NCBI GenBank assembly: GCA_022823665.1
Contig: JAJEHN010000012.1
Span: forward strand, 142,425-206,424
Reading direction: 5' to 3'
Length of the DNA: 64,000 nt
From: Thermoanaerobaculia bacterium
GTDB lineage: Bacteria > Acidobacteriota > Thermoanaerobaculia > Multivoradales > Multivoraceae
A model generated the notes under the pieces. The model was not told the DNA's origin and ran no database searches. It saw nothing but the letters and a program-made list of their open reading frames with translations. The stretch's first letter is position 1, and every line of letters starts with the position of its first letter. Of this stretch, positions 56,907-64,000 are shown one piece after another. A program made the translations under genes and the position numbers.

Positions 56907-58058
56907 ATGACCGAACTCCCCGCCGACGGCCTCGCTCTTCACTCCACGATCCGCGCGAACGACACCGGCGGCGGCACCGTCGAACTCGCGCTGCTCCGGG
57001 TCCCGGTGCCCCAGCCGGGACCGGACGAGGTCGTCATCCGGGTCGAGGCGTCGCCGATCAACCCCTCAGACCTGGGCGTCCTGTTCGGCCCCGCGGACGT
57101 CTCCACAGTTCGCGCTTCTGACGGCGAGCACGGCCCCGTGGCCGTGGCCGACATCCCCAGGGGGTTCGCGCGGCAGGTCGCCGGCCGCCTCGACCGGACG
57201 ATCCCCACGGGCAACGAGGGCGCCGGCGTGGTCGTCGCCGCCGGTTCGTCGGCGGACGCCCAGGCCCTGATCGGCCGCACGGTCGCCGTCCTCGGCGGCT
57301 CGATGTACGCGGAGTACCGCCTGGCCGAGGCCAGGCGCTGCCTGGCGCTGCCCGAGGGCACGGCGCCGGCAGAAGGCGCGTCCTGCTTCGTCAACCCCCT
57401 GACCGCCCTCGGCATGGTCGAGACGATGCGGCTCGAGGGCCACACGGCCCTGGTCCACACCGCCGCCGCCTCGAACCTCGGCCAGATGCTCCAGAAGATC
57501 TGCACCGCGGACGGCGTACCGCTGGTCAACATCGTGCGCCGAAAGGAACACGACGAACTGCTGCGCGGCATCGGCGCCACCCACGTCGTCAACTCGAGTT
57601 CCGAGAGCTTCATGGCCGACCTGATCGCCGCCCTCGCGGACACCGGCGCCACGCTCGGCTTCGACGCCACCGGCGGCGGCAAGCTGGCGGGCCAGATCCT
57701 GACCGCGATGGAGGCAGCGCTCTCCGCCAACGCCCCCGAGTACAACCGCTACGGCTCGGCGACCCTCAAGCAGGTCTACATCTACGGCGGCCTCGACCGC
57801 AGCCAGACCGTCCTGACACGCAACTTCGGCATGGCCTGGGGGCTCGGCGGCTGGCTGCTGCCCCACTTCCTGCAGCGAATTGGCTACGAGGCCTCGGAAC
57901 AGCTCCGGCAGCGGGTCGCCGCCGAGATCAGGACGACGTTCGCGTCAGGCTACGCAAAGACCGTTACCCTGCGGGATGCGCTCGATCCGGGGTCCATCGC
58001 GGTCTACGCGAAGCAGGCAACCGGTGAGAAGTACCTCGTGACGCCGCACGCCCGGTAG
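56907..58058 (+). CDS. zinc-type/quinone-type medium-chain dehydrogenase
   Basis: 383 aa, with GGAAGGA ahead of the ATG at 56907. MDR landmarks: EVVIRVEASPINPSDLGVL, GNEGAGVVVAAGSSAD and a Rossmann segment (ALVHTAAASNLGQML, LVNIVRRKEHDELL). The structural-zinc cysteines are absent, favouring the quinone-oxidoreductase-like branch. NADPH-dependent reduction of a carbonyl or enoyl substrate is expected. It is the last gene before the apparent defence island. Confidence 0.85.
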   Translation: MTELPADGLALHSTIRANDTGGGTVELALLRVPVPQPGPDEVVIRVEASPINPSDLGVLFGPADVSTVRASDGEHGPVAVADIPRGFARQVAGRLDRTIPTGNEGAGVVVAAGSSADAQALIGRTVAVLGGSMYAEYRLAEARRCLALPEGTAPAEGASCFVNPLTALGMVETMRLEGHTALVHTAAASNLGQMLQKICTADGVPLVNIVRRKEHDELLRGIGATHVVNSSSESFMADLIAALADTGATLGFDATGGGKLAGQILTAMEAALSANAPEYNRYGSATLKQVYIYGGLDRSQTVLTRNFGMAWGLGGWLLPHFLQRIGYEASEQLRQRVAAEIRTTFASGYAKTVTLRDALDPGSIAVYAKQATGEKYLVTPHAR

Positions 58059-58258
58059 ACCCTCGCGTCAGTTTCCTCGTGTCCGGGACAGGCACCGTAG
58101 TACTCTCCTGCCGGAGGCGATGATCCGAGGGGGGACTGTTCCGCCGCAGGCATTCAGGCACATGGCCTCCACGGACCGCCTCAACCCGGCTTCTCCCCAG
58201 TTCCGGAAGCACCTCCCAAAAGCCTGGCCACGACACGAATCAAGAGCGCAGTTCCGCG

Positions 58259-59983
58259 ATGGTAGAGAGCGACGCCGGCACGGAGACGCTGGTCGGATGG
58301 TTCTGGTCTCCCGAGGCTTCCTCGGAAAAGCTCCCCGGAAGGCTGGTGGCGAAGCCCAGCGGCGAGATGACACTTGAGGTCATCAACCAGGTCGACTCGC
58401 TGGACAGCGAGGTCGAGATGGCGAGGATGACTCGCATGCCGATCCACGGCGCACGCTCGTGGCACCTCGGCGGAAAGCACGGTCGACTGGCAGGAGTCGT
58501 CTCGGGCAGGACCGCCTCTGGCCGCACCGTCACGGATACGGAGATCACTCTCGACGATTGCCATCTCTTGACATCCGGATGGCTGACACAGCCGCGGCAC
58601 ATCGCCTTCATCGTCAACCGGGCCTACATAGGAATCGCTCTGCAGTCCGCTGAGGAACTTCAGTGCAGCAAGGCGCGCTGGATCGCCGAAGGCATCGAGG
58701 GCTGGCTGAATCCGGCTGGTCCTACGGCTGCCGGGAACAAGAGCCTTCGTCCTCCACAGACTTCCGTCAAGGCGCGGGCCAGGATCGAGGGGCTGGGCAA
58801 GGCCGAAGTCACGATGGGGCTGCTTGGAGGATTCAGTCGGGAAAAGGGAAACACATACGAGATAAGGGAATCCGGCTACGCCGCGCTAGCGCTCGACCGG
58901 CAGGTTTCGTGGGACAGAGCAAGCGAGGGCGTCTACCACACTCACCGCTTTCTACGTTTCGCTCTCGATCGGCTTTGCGCCATCAAGCAACTCATAGTCG
59001 AGGGCGACGGCCGAAGCGTGGAGGTGGTCGAGCGAGGGATGCGGGCCGGAGGCGAAGCGCCCTACAGACCTGGCCAAGTCTGGTTCGATGCGCTGTTCAC
59101 GGCGAATCCGAAGGAGGGGGGCGTGGTCGGAGACCCCGGCAACGTGCTCCGAAGGTGGTTGGAGCTTCCCCGCGCAGCGCATGGCACGTTGATTCGTCTC
59201 CACGGCCTGATGCGGAACGACCAGTTCGTGGACAGTCAGGCCGTCTCTGCTTGTGGCGCCGCGGAACTCTGGTACGCGCAGGTACTAGGCGATGAAGACG
59301 GTGGCGGCCCACCCCCGATCGATCCGCCGCCTGCAGTCGTCAGGGAGAGCATAACGCGTCTCCTAGACGAAAACGGTTGGGCGGAATCGTACGGGCGCCG
59401 GATCGAGGATCTGCTGGGACCGCTCGACAAGAAATCGACCGGGTCGAAGGTGCGCGGCACCTTCGACCCCATTGAACGCGAAGTGATGGGCCTTACCGGG
59501 AAGGAGGAGTGCGAAGTGTCCGCCGGACTGCTCCGGCTGCGCCATCCGTGGAGTCACGGCGGCGTTCCCGCGGACGAAAGCCCCGACAGTACATCCAGAC
59601 TCGTCAGAAGGGCGCGGGCCATTCTGAAGCTACGAGTGCTGGACTACCTCGGTGTGGATTGGCGGGCGGTGGCGAAGTACAACACGACGATCCACTGGGA
59701 ACTGGACCTCGACGCGAGATGGCATTCCGTCCCGTATCCGATCTACAAGGACGTTCCGATGCTCGAGTCGTGCTTGAGCTATCTTCGCCGTGCAGGGGGA
59801 TGGAGAACGCTTGGGGAAATCGCTACAGCTCTAGTCGGCGGCGGCTGGCACACTGCGTCGAAGGACCCTGAACGCGTCGTGTCAAGCAGCCTGACGGCCC
59901 ACATGAAGAGCGGCGGCGCCCTGGAGCGCTGCCGGTTACGGGGAAAGGTCCACTGGAGGACTTCGGAAGGAGCAGGAGAATGA
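58259..59983 (+). CDS. ApeA-like HEPN anti-phage protein with C-terminal winged-helix tail
   Basis: 574 aa. The N-terminal ~110 residues (GWFWSPEASSEKLPGRL, then DTEITLDDCHLL) resemble the ApeA N-terminal domain of an abortive-infection protein. A helical HEPN-like region (from ~360) carries a candidate RNase motif Arg428-HPWS-His433, an Rx4H pattern. Residues ~502-567 (LRRAGGWRTLGEIATALVG, ERVVSSSLTAHMKSGG) look like a HARE-HTH-type winged helix, not part of ApeA as I know it. The stop overlaps hicB by four bases. The family assignment rests on motif recognition alone. Confidence 0.55.
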   Translation: MVESDAGTETLVGWFWSPEASSEKLPGRLVAKPSGEMTLEVINQVDSLDSEVEMARMTRMPIHGARSWHLGGKHGRLAGVVSGRTASGRTVTDTEITLDDCHLLTSGWLTQPRHIAFIVNRAYIGIALQSAEELQCSKARWIAEGIEGWLNPAGPTAAGNKSLRPPQTSVKARARIEGLGKAEVTMGLLGGFSREKGNTYEIRESGYAALALDRQVSWDRASEGVYHTHRFLRFALDRLCAIKQLIVEGDGRSVEVVERGMRAGGEAPYRPGQVWFDALFTANPKEGGVVGDPGNVLRRWLELPRAAHGTLIRLHGLMRNDQFVDSQAVSACGAAELWYAQVLGDEDGGGPPPIDPPPAVVRESITRLLDENGWAESYGRRIEDLLGPLDKKSTGSKVRGTFDPIEREVMGLTGKEECEVSAGLLRLRHPWSHGGVPADESPDSTSRLVRRARAILKLRVLDYLGVDWRAVAKYNTTIHWELDLDARWHSVPYPIYKDVPMLESCLSYLRRAGGWRTLGEIATALVGGGWHTASKDPERVVSSSLTAHMKSGGALERCRLRGKVHWRTSEGAGE

Positions 59984-60336
59984 AGGCCAACGACTTCGAG
60001 TGGGTAGTGACCGTCGAGGTGGAAGTGCGCAAGGAAGGCGACGTCTGGCTCGCCGCCTGTCCCGGCCTCCATGTCGGCAGCCACGGCAAGACGGAAGCGG
60101 AGGCCCGGGCGATGCTGCGCGAGGCGCTTACCGGCTTCTTCGAGTGCTGCGCCGAGACGGGGACGTTCCAGGATGCCATCGAGGAACCCGGCGTGATAAG
60201 CGCTTTCCCGGTGGCGGAGACCGCTATGGGAGGCACCTCCTCAACAGACCAAGTTCCCGAATGGGAGAGACTTCCGATCAACACGTTGCCGCCCCGCCTC
60301 GCCAGTGCCGTCGCGCCCCAAGCTCCCATCCACTAG
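59980..60336 (+). CDS. hicB: HicB-like antitoxin
   Basis: 118 aa. A partial RNase-H-like HicB fold is seen in VTVEVEVRKEGDVWLAACPG and HVGSHGKTEAEARAMLREAL, the conserved region that binds and masks HicA. The longer C-terminus (from ~75) is Pro/Ser-rich and lacks a clear DNA-binding domain. ATGA overlap with the ApeA-like gene and a 32-base overlap with hicA place all three on one transcript. Confidence 0.82.
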   Translation: MKANDFEWVVTVEVEVRKEGDVWLAACPGLHVGSHGKTEAEARAMLREALTGFFECCAETGTFQDAIEEPGVISAFPVAETAMGGTSSTDQVPEWERLPINTLPPRLASAVAPQAPIH

Positions 60337-60544
60337 GCCGAGGAACGTCAAGCGCGCCCTGGAGAAGGACGGCTGGGAAGAGTGGAGGCGGAAGGGATCT
60401 CACGCCATCATGAAGAAGCCTGGGATGAGATTCCCCGTTCCGGTCCCCATGCACGGCAAGGACATGCCGAAGGGAACGCTCAAGGAAGTTCTGCGTCGGG
60501 CGGAGATCAGCACCGAGAGGTTTCTTGGACTGCTCAAGCGCTAG
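60305..60544 (+). CDS. hicA: HicA-like mRNA interferase toxin
   Basis: 79 aa, GTG start within hicB. The dsRBD-like fold of HicA is recognisable: NVKRALEKDGWEEWRRKGSH with the catalytic His in GSH, VPVPMHGKDMPKGTLKEVL and a final helix ERFLGLLK. It cleaves mRNA when not bound by HicB. Gene order antitoxin-then-toxin is the less common arrangement for hic loci. Confidence 0.85.
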   Translation: MPSRPKLPSTRPRNVKRALEKDGWEEWRRKGSHAIMKKPGMRFPVPVPMHGKDMPKGTLKEVLRRAEISTERFLGLLKR

Positions 60545-60741
60545 GTCTCGGCACACGTTCCCCTGGGCGAGGGACTTCCGACGGGGGCAACCGGGCGTTG
60601 CGCCGCCAAGCGCCGGCCTCCTCTTCACGAAGCCCGGCGGGACAGGCAGAGTCACAGTTGGCCTCGGCTCCGAAGCCGCAACGTCAGGATCCTCCGCAGG
60701 GCCTTGACGCCGTCGCCCGGAACGACGATTCTCTAGGAGCA

Positions 60742-62451
60742 ATGCCGCGCCTCCACTTCAAGGGCCGCAGCCTGGTCGAGAACCACCATCTCACCGTGCC
60801 CTTCCACGAGCTGCGCGCCGTCCCAGACCAAGGGCTGTCTGAGACTCCCAGCCTCCACGACAACCTCGTCGTCCACGGGGACAACCTCGCTGCGCTGAAG
60901 GCGCTACAGCCGACGCTGTATCGGCAGATCAAGTGCATCTACATCGACCCGCCGTACAACACGGGCAACGAGGACTGGGTCTACAACGACAACGTGAACT
61001 CGCCGATGATGCGGGACTGGCTGGGCAAGGCGGTCGACCGGGAGGATCTGACCCGGCACGACAAGTGGTGCTGCATGATGCTGCCGCGCCTGAAGCTGCT
61101 GCGGGAGCTGCTTCGCGACGACGGAGCGATCTTCGTGTCCATCGATGACAACGAGGTGCACCACCTGCGCTGCCTGATGGACGAGGTATTCGGGGAGCAC
61201 AACTGTGTCGGACAGATCATCTGGCACGGCTCGACTGACAACAACCCGACGAACATCGCCAGCGAGCACGAGTACATTGTCTGCTACGCCGCCAACAAGA
61301 ACGAACTGGAGGATGAGTGGAAATCGGCGTACTTTGGGCCGAAGGCGGCGCTTCAGCGCGTTGGAGCCGAGCTTTTGGATCAGCATCCCGAACTGGCGGA
61401 GCGGCAGCGCGAATATTCGCGCTGGCTAAAGGAACATCGAGCGCAACTCAAGCCTCTGGATCGCTACAAGTTCATCGACGATGCGGGGGTGTTCACAGGT
61501 AGCCAAAGCGTCCACAATCCGGGCCGCGAAGGCTACCGCTATGACGTACTCCATCCGGTGACGGGCAAGCCGTGCAAAGAGCCCCTGATGGGCTACCGCT
61601 TTCCGCCATCCACCATGGAACGACTGCTTGCAGACGATCGCATCATATTCGGAAAGGACGAGTCGAAGATCATCGAACTGAAGGTATATGTCGATGACTA
61701 CAGGGCGAAGCTCAGTAGCATCGTTGACGGTATCGATTCGCGTCGCGGAGCCAACGAGATCGGCGACATCTTTCCGGAGAACCGTCTCATCTTCAAGAAC
61801 CCCAAGCCATCCACACTGATCGGAGATCTGCTTCGGTATGCAACGGACAAGGACTCGATCATCCTTGACTCCTTTGCTGGCTCAGGCGCCACGGCTCACG
61901 CGGTCCTCGCCCAGAACAGGGACGACGGCGGCAATCGGCGTTTCATCCTCGTCGAATGCGAGGACTACGCCGACAGCGTCACTGCCGAACGCGTCCGGCG
62001 CGTCGTCAAGGGCGTTGCGAACGCACGGGACGAGGCCCTCAGGACCGGCCTCGGCGGCGCCTTCAGCTATTTCGAGCTTGGGCGCCCGATGCGCCAGGAG
62101 TCGCTCCTCGACGGCTCGCACTTGCCGCCGTGGGAGAAACTTGCCTCCTACATTTTCTTCACCGCGACCGGCCAGGAATTCGATCCGGCCGATACCGACC
62201 GCGAAACCGGGTTCATCGGGCGCACGGCATCCCACGACGTGTTCCTCGTCTACGAACCCGAGGTCGACAAGCTCAAGAACCTCGCGCTTACGCTGACCGT
62301 GGCTCGCGGCCTGCCCGATGCCGGGTCGAGGAGGAAACTCGTTTTCGCGCCCACCAAGTACCTCGATCGCGAGTTCCTGCACACTTACCGGATCGACTTC
62401 CAGCAACTGCCCTTCCAGATCTACGCCGCGATCGAAAGGCTGCAACAGTGA
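60742..62451 (+). CDS. mod: type III restriction-modification DNA methyltransferase (Mod)
   Basis: 569 aa; TAGGAG precedes the ATG at 60742. N6-adenine beta-class order: catalytic motif IV CIYIDPPYNTGNEDW near residue 68 comes before the SAM-binding motif ILDSFAGSGATAHAVL near 375. The region between (about 190-340) is the variable target-recognition part. Mod gives both sequence specificity and protective methylation. Its stop overlaps the res GTG, the standard type III arrangement. Codons are less GC-biased than in the left of the window. Confidence 0.92.
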   Translation: MPRLHFKGRSLVENHHLTVPFHELRAVPDQGLSETPSLHDNLVVHGDNLAALKALQPTLYRQIKCIYIDPPYNTGNEDWVYNDNVNSPMMRDWLGKAVDREDLTRHDKWCCMMLPRLKLLRELLRDDGAIFVSIDDNEVHHLRCLMDEVFGEHNCVGQIIWHGSTDNNPTNIASEHEYIVCYAANKNELEDEWKSAYFGPKAALQRVGAELLDQHPELAERQREYSRWLKEHRAQLKPLDRYKFIDDAGVFTGSQSVHNPGREGYRYDVLHPVTGKPCKEPLMGYRFPPSTMERLLADDRIIFGKDESKIIELKVYVDDYRAKLSSIVDGIDSRRGANEIGDIFPENRLIFKNPKPSTLIGDLLRYATDKDSIILDSFAGSGATAHAVLAQNRDDGGNRRFILVECEDYADSVTAERVRRVVKGVANARDEALRTGLGGAFSYFELGRPMRQESLLDGSHLPPWEKLASYIFFTATGQEFDPADTDRETGFIGRTASHDVFLVYEPEVDKLKNLALTLTVARGLPDAGSRRKLVFAPTKYLDREFLHTYRIDFQQLPFQIYAAIERLQQ

Positions 62452-64000
62452 TCCTGAAGGAATACCAGGAGCGAACGCTCGAGACGGTACGCGGCTTTCT
62501 CGATCAACTCGCGGATTCGCGGGACCAGGACCGCGCGGCGCGAAGCCAGAATCCCGAGTGGGGCTTCGACTGGGTAAAACGGGCGTGGGGCAAGACGGTA
62601 CCCGAACTGCCGTACCTGCCGCGCCGCAACGGGCTCGGCGAGCATCTGCCCGCTTTCTGTCTCAAGATACCGACCGGGGGCGGCAAGACGCTGCTCGCGA
62701 CACGGGTGATCGATCTGGTCAACGCGCACTACAAGCACAGTCGCCGCGGCTTGGTGCTCTGGATCGTGCCGACGACGCAAATCTACAACCAGACTCTCCG
62801 TGCCCTCAAGGACCGCGACCACCCGTACCGGCAGCAGCTCGACCTCTCTTCCGGTCAACGCACGCGCATTTTCGAAAAGACCTCTGCGTTTGGCCCTCGC
62901 GACATCGCCGAGAACCTCTGCATTCTCCTGCTCATGCTGCCGTCGGCCAACCGGCAGACGAAAGACACGCTCCGGATGTTCCGCGACAGCGGCGGCTTCG
63001 ACGGGTTCTTTCCGCAGGACGACAATCCGGCCGCGCACGCGGAAACGCTTGAAGACACCCCGAATCTGGACACCTTCGAAGAAACGACCGGCTTCTGGGG
63101 CCGCTACATCAAGACTTCCCTGGGCAACACGTTGCGCCTTCTGCGACCGTTGATCATTCTCGACGAGGGGCACAAGGCGTACAGCGTCAATGCGAAGGCG
63201 ACGCTCGAAGGGTTCAACCCGTGCATGATCGTTGAACTGTCGGCCACTCCAGCCAGGACCGCGAACGTGCTGGTCGAGATACTGGGCCGCGAGCTCAACG
63301 CCGAGGAGATGATCAAGCTCGACCTGCACATCCGCAACAAGGCAAGCGGCGATTGGCGCGACACCCTGTTGGCTTCGGTCGAGCATCGTGAACTTCTCGA
63401 AGCCGAGGCGCTGCGTCACGAAGCGGAAACCGGAACCTGGATCCGGCCCATCTGCGTGATTCAGGTGGAGAGAACGGGCAAGCAGCAGAGGAAACCAGGC
63501 TACGTTCATACCGACGATGTGCGCGACTATCTGCTCCAGCATCCGGGAATCGCCCAGGAACATATCGCGGTCAAGACCAGTACAACGGACGAGCTCAAGG
63601 ATGTGGATGACGTTGGCGGCCTGATGTCCCGCAACTGCCCGATCCGCTTCATCATCACCAAACAGGCGCTGCAGGAGGGCTGGGACTGCTCGTTCGCCTA
63701 CATCCTCACGATCCTCTCCAACCCGATGTCAAGGACCGGAATCACGCAACTTGTGGGACGCATACTGCGGCAACCCTACGCGCGCAAAACGGGAGTGTCG
63801 TGGCTCGATGAGAGCTACGTGTTCTGCTTCAGTCGCCGTGGCAAGGAGTTGCTTGAGGAGGTCAGGAAAGGCTTCGGGCTGGAAGGGCTGCAGGGCCTTG
63901 AAGGGAGGGTCGCAAGCGATGACGGTCCGGCGCACCCCGCGGAGAAGCTGGCAACTCAACAGCGGGCGTGCTATCGAGCGGCTGCGCGCGATCTCGTCCT
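62448..64000 (+). CDS. res: type III restriction enzyme subunit Res (partial, runs off the window)
   Basis: 517 residues to the edge with no stop. GTG start overlapping the mod TGA (GTGA). SF2 helicase motifs in order: Walker A KIPTGGGKTLLATRV near residue 77, DEGH (II) near 239, ELSATPAR (III), ITKQALQEGWDCSF (V) and QLVGRILRQP (VI). Res is the ATP-dependent translocase; the C-terminal nuclease domain must lie beyond 64000. Cleavage requires two inversely oriented Mod sites. Confidence 0.93.
   Translation, partial: MILKEYQERTLETVRGFLDQLADSRDQDRAARSQNPEWGFDWVKRAWGKTVPELPYLPRRNGLGEHLPAFCLKIPTGGGKTLLATRVIDLVNAHYKHSRRGLVLWIVPTTQIYNQTLRALKDRDHPYRQQLDLSSGQRTRIFEKTSAFGPRDIAENLCILLLMLPSANRQTKDTLRMFRDSGGFDGFFPQDDNPAAHAETLEDTPNLDTFEETTGFWGRYIKTSLGNTLRLLRPLIILDEGHKAYSVNAKATLEGFNPCMIVELSATPARTANVLVEILGRELNAEEMIKLDLHIRNKASGDWRDTLLASVEHRELLEAEALRHEAETGTWIRPICVIQVERTGKQQRKPGYVHTDDVRDYLLQHPGIAQEHIAVKTSTTDELKDVDDVGGLMSRNCPIRFIITKQALQEGWDCSFAYILTILSNPMSRTGITQLVGRILRQPYARKTGVSWLDESYVFCFSRRGKELLEEVRKGFGLEGLQGLEGRVASDDGPAHPAEKLATQQRACYRAAARDLV

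Noticed and set aside
58120..58377. Short open frame with a good GGAGG-like site before an ATG
   Set aside because: It runs out of frame into the ApeA-like gene, has no family match and is basic low-complexity; a leader peptide cannot be excluded but is not supported.
60704..60732. TTGACG-17-GATTCT as a promoter for mod
   Set aside because: Transcription from it would begin inside the AGGAG ribosome-binding site at about 60738, removing it; more likely chance similarity.
1..64000. tRNA, rRNA, CRISPR arrays and insertion sequences
   Set aside because: No cloverleaf-like intergenic segments, regular short repeats with unique spacers, or transposase motifs were seen; short RNAs could still be missed by eye.

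Overview
The window is uniformly GC-rich (about two-thirds G+C by eye), densely coded and read on both strands, with many GTG/TTG starts and 1-4 base start/stop overlaps. No rRNA, tRNA, CRISPR array or insertion sequence was found. The gene content suggests an uncultured environmental bacterium, most likely Acidobacteriota or a similar lineage: a VWA-type secreted protein of the acidobacterial kind, two PQQ-like beta-propellers, a large BNR/sortilin-like secreted protein, secreted S9 and M24 peptidases, Tat-exported enzymes and a cytochrome c/PHM-type copper protein. This placement is an inference and no marker phylogeny was possible; Planctomycetota or a deep proteobacterial relative cannot be excluded.

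Left third (1-30 kb): an RnfD/NqrB-like membrane protein with Sel1 repeats; two GNAT acetyltransferases; a PQQ-like propeller; a lone rpsN; a TerB-like protein; an exported D-2-hydroxyacid dehydrogenase; the BNR-repeat giant with a coupled alpha/beta hydrolase; an S1/P1 nuclease; a degenerate acyl-CoA-synthetase-like protein beside a PfkB kinase; an S9 peptidase and a lipoprotein. An eight-gene Mrp-type cation/H+ antiporter operon follows (E-F-G-A(C-terminal)-B-C-D-D'). Then come a VWA protein, an exported D-threonine-aldolase-like PLP enzyme, a LOG-like protein, TesB thioesterase and a GlcD-type oxidase.

Middle (29-58 kb): a Tat-exported sugar-isomerase-like protein, an M24 peptidase with an APH-like (possibly inactive) kinase, a phytanoyl-CoA-dioxygenase-like/sulfotransferase/class IV aminotransferase/GT39 run, and a neutral-lipid operon (wax-ester synthase, lipase-like hydrolase, second WS/DGAT lacking the catalytic His, phasin-like protein, GNAT). 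Further on lie an amidohydrolase, a CaiB-type CoA transferase coupled to an NDH-SelD fusion, a radical SAM protein, a lone rpsD, a cupredoxin-like protein, a Gfo/Idh/MocA oxidoreductase, a PQQ-propeller/cytochrome-PHM pair and an ogt-alkA alkylation-repair pair.

Right end (58.1-64 kb): an apparent defence island with less GC-biased codon use. It holds an ApeA-like HEPN protein with a C-terminal winged-helix tail, translationally coupled to a HicB-HicA toxin-antitoxin pair, followed by a type III restriction-modification mod-res pair; res runs off the window.

Across the window a short palindromic intergenic repeat recurs and in places forms the first or last codons of genes. Several genes have a TAnnnT -10-like hexamer only 6-11 bases before an unaccompanied start codon, which suggests leaderless transcription.
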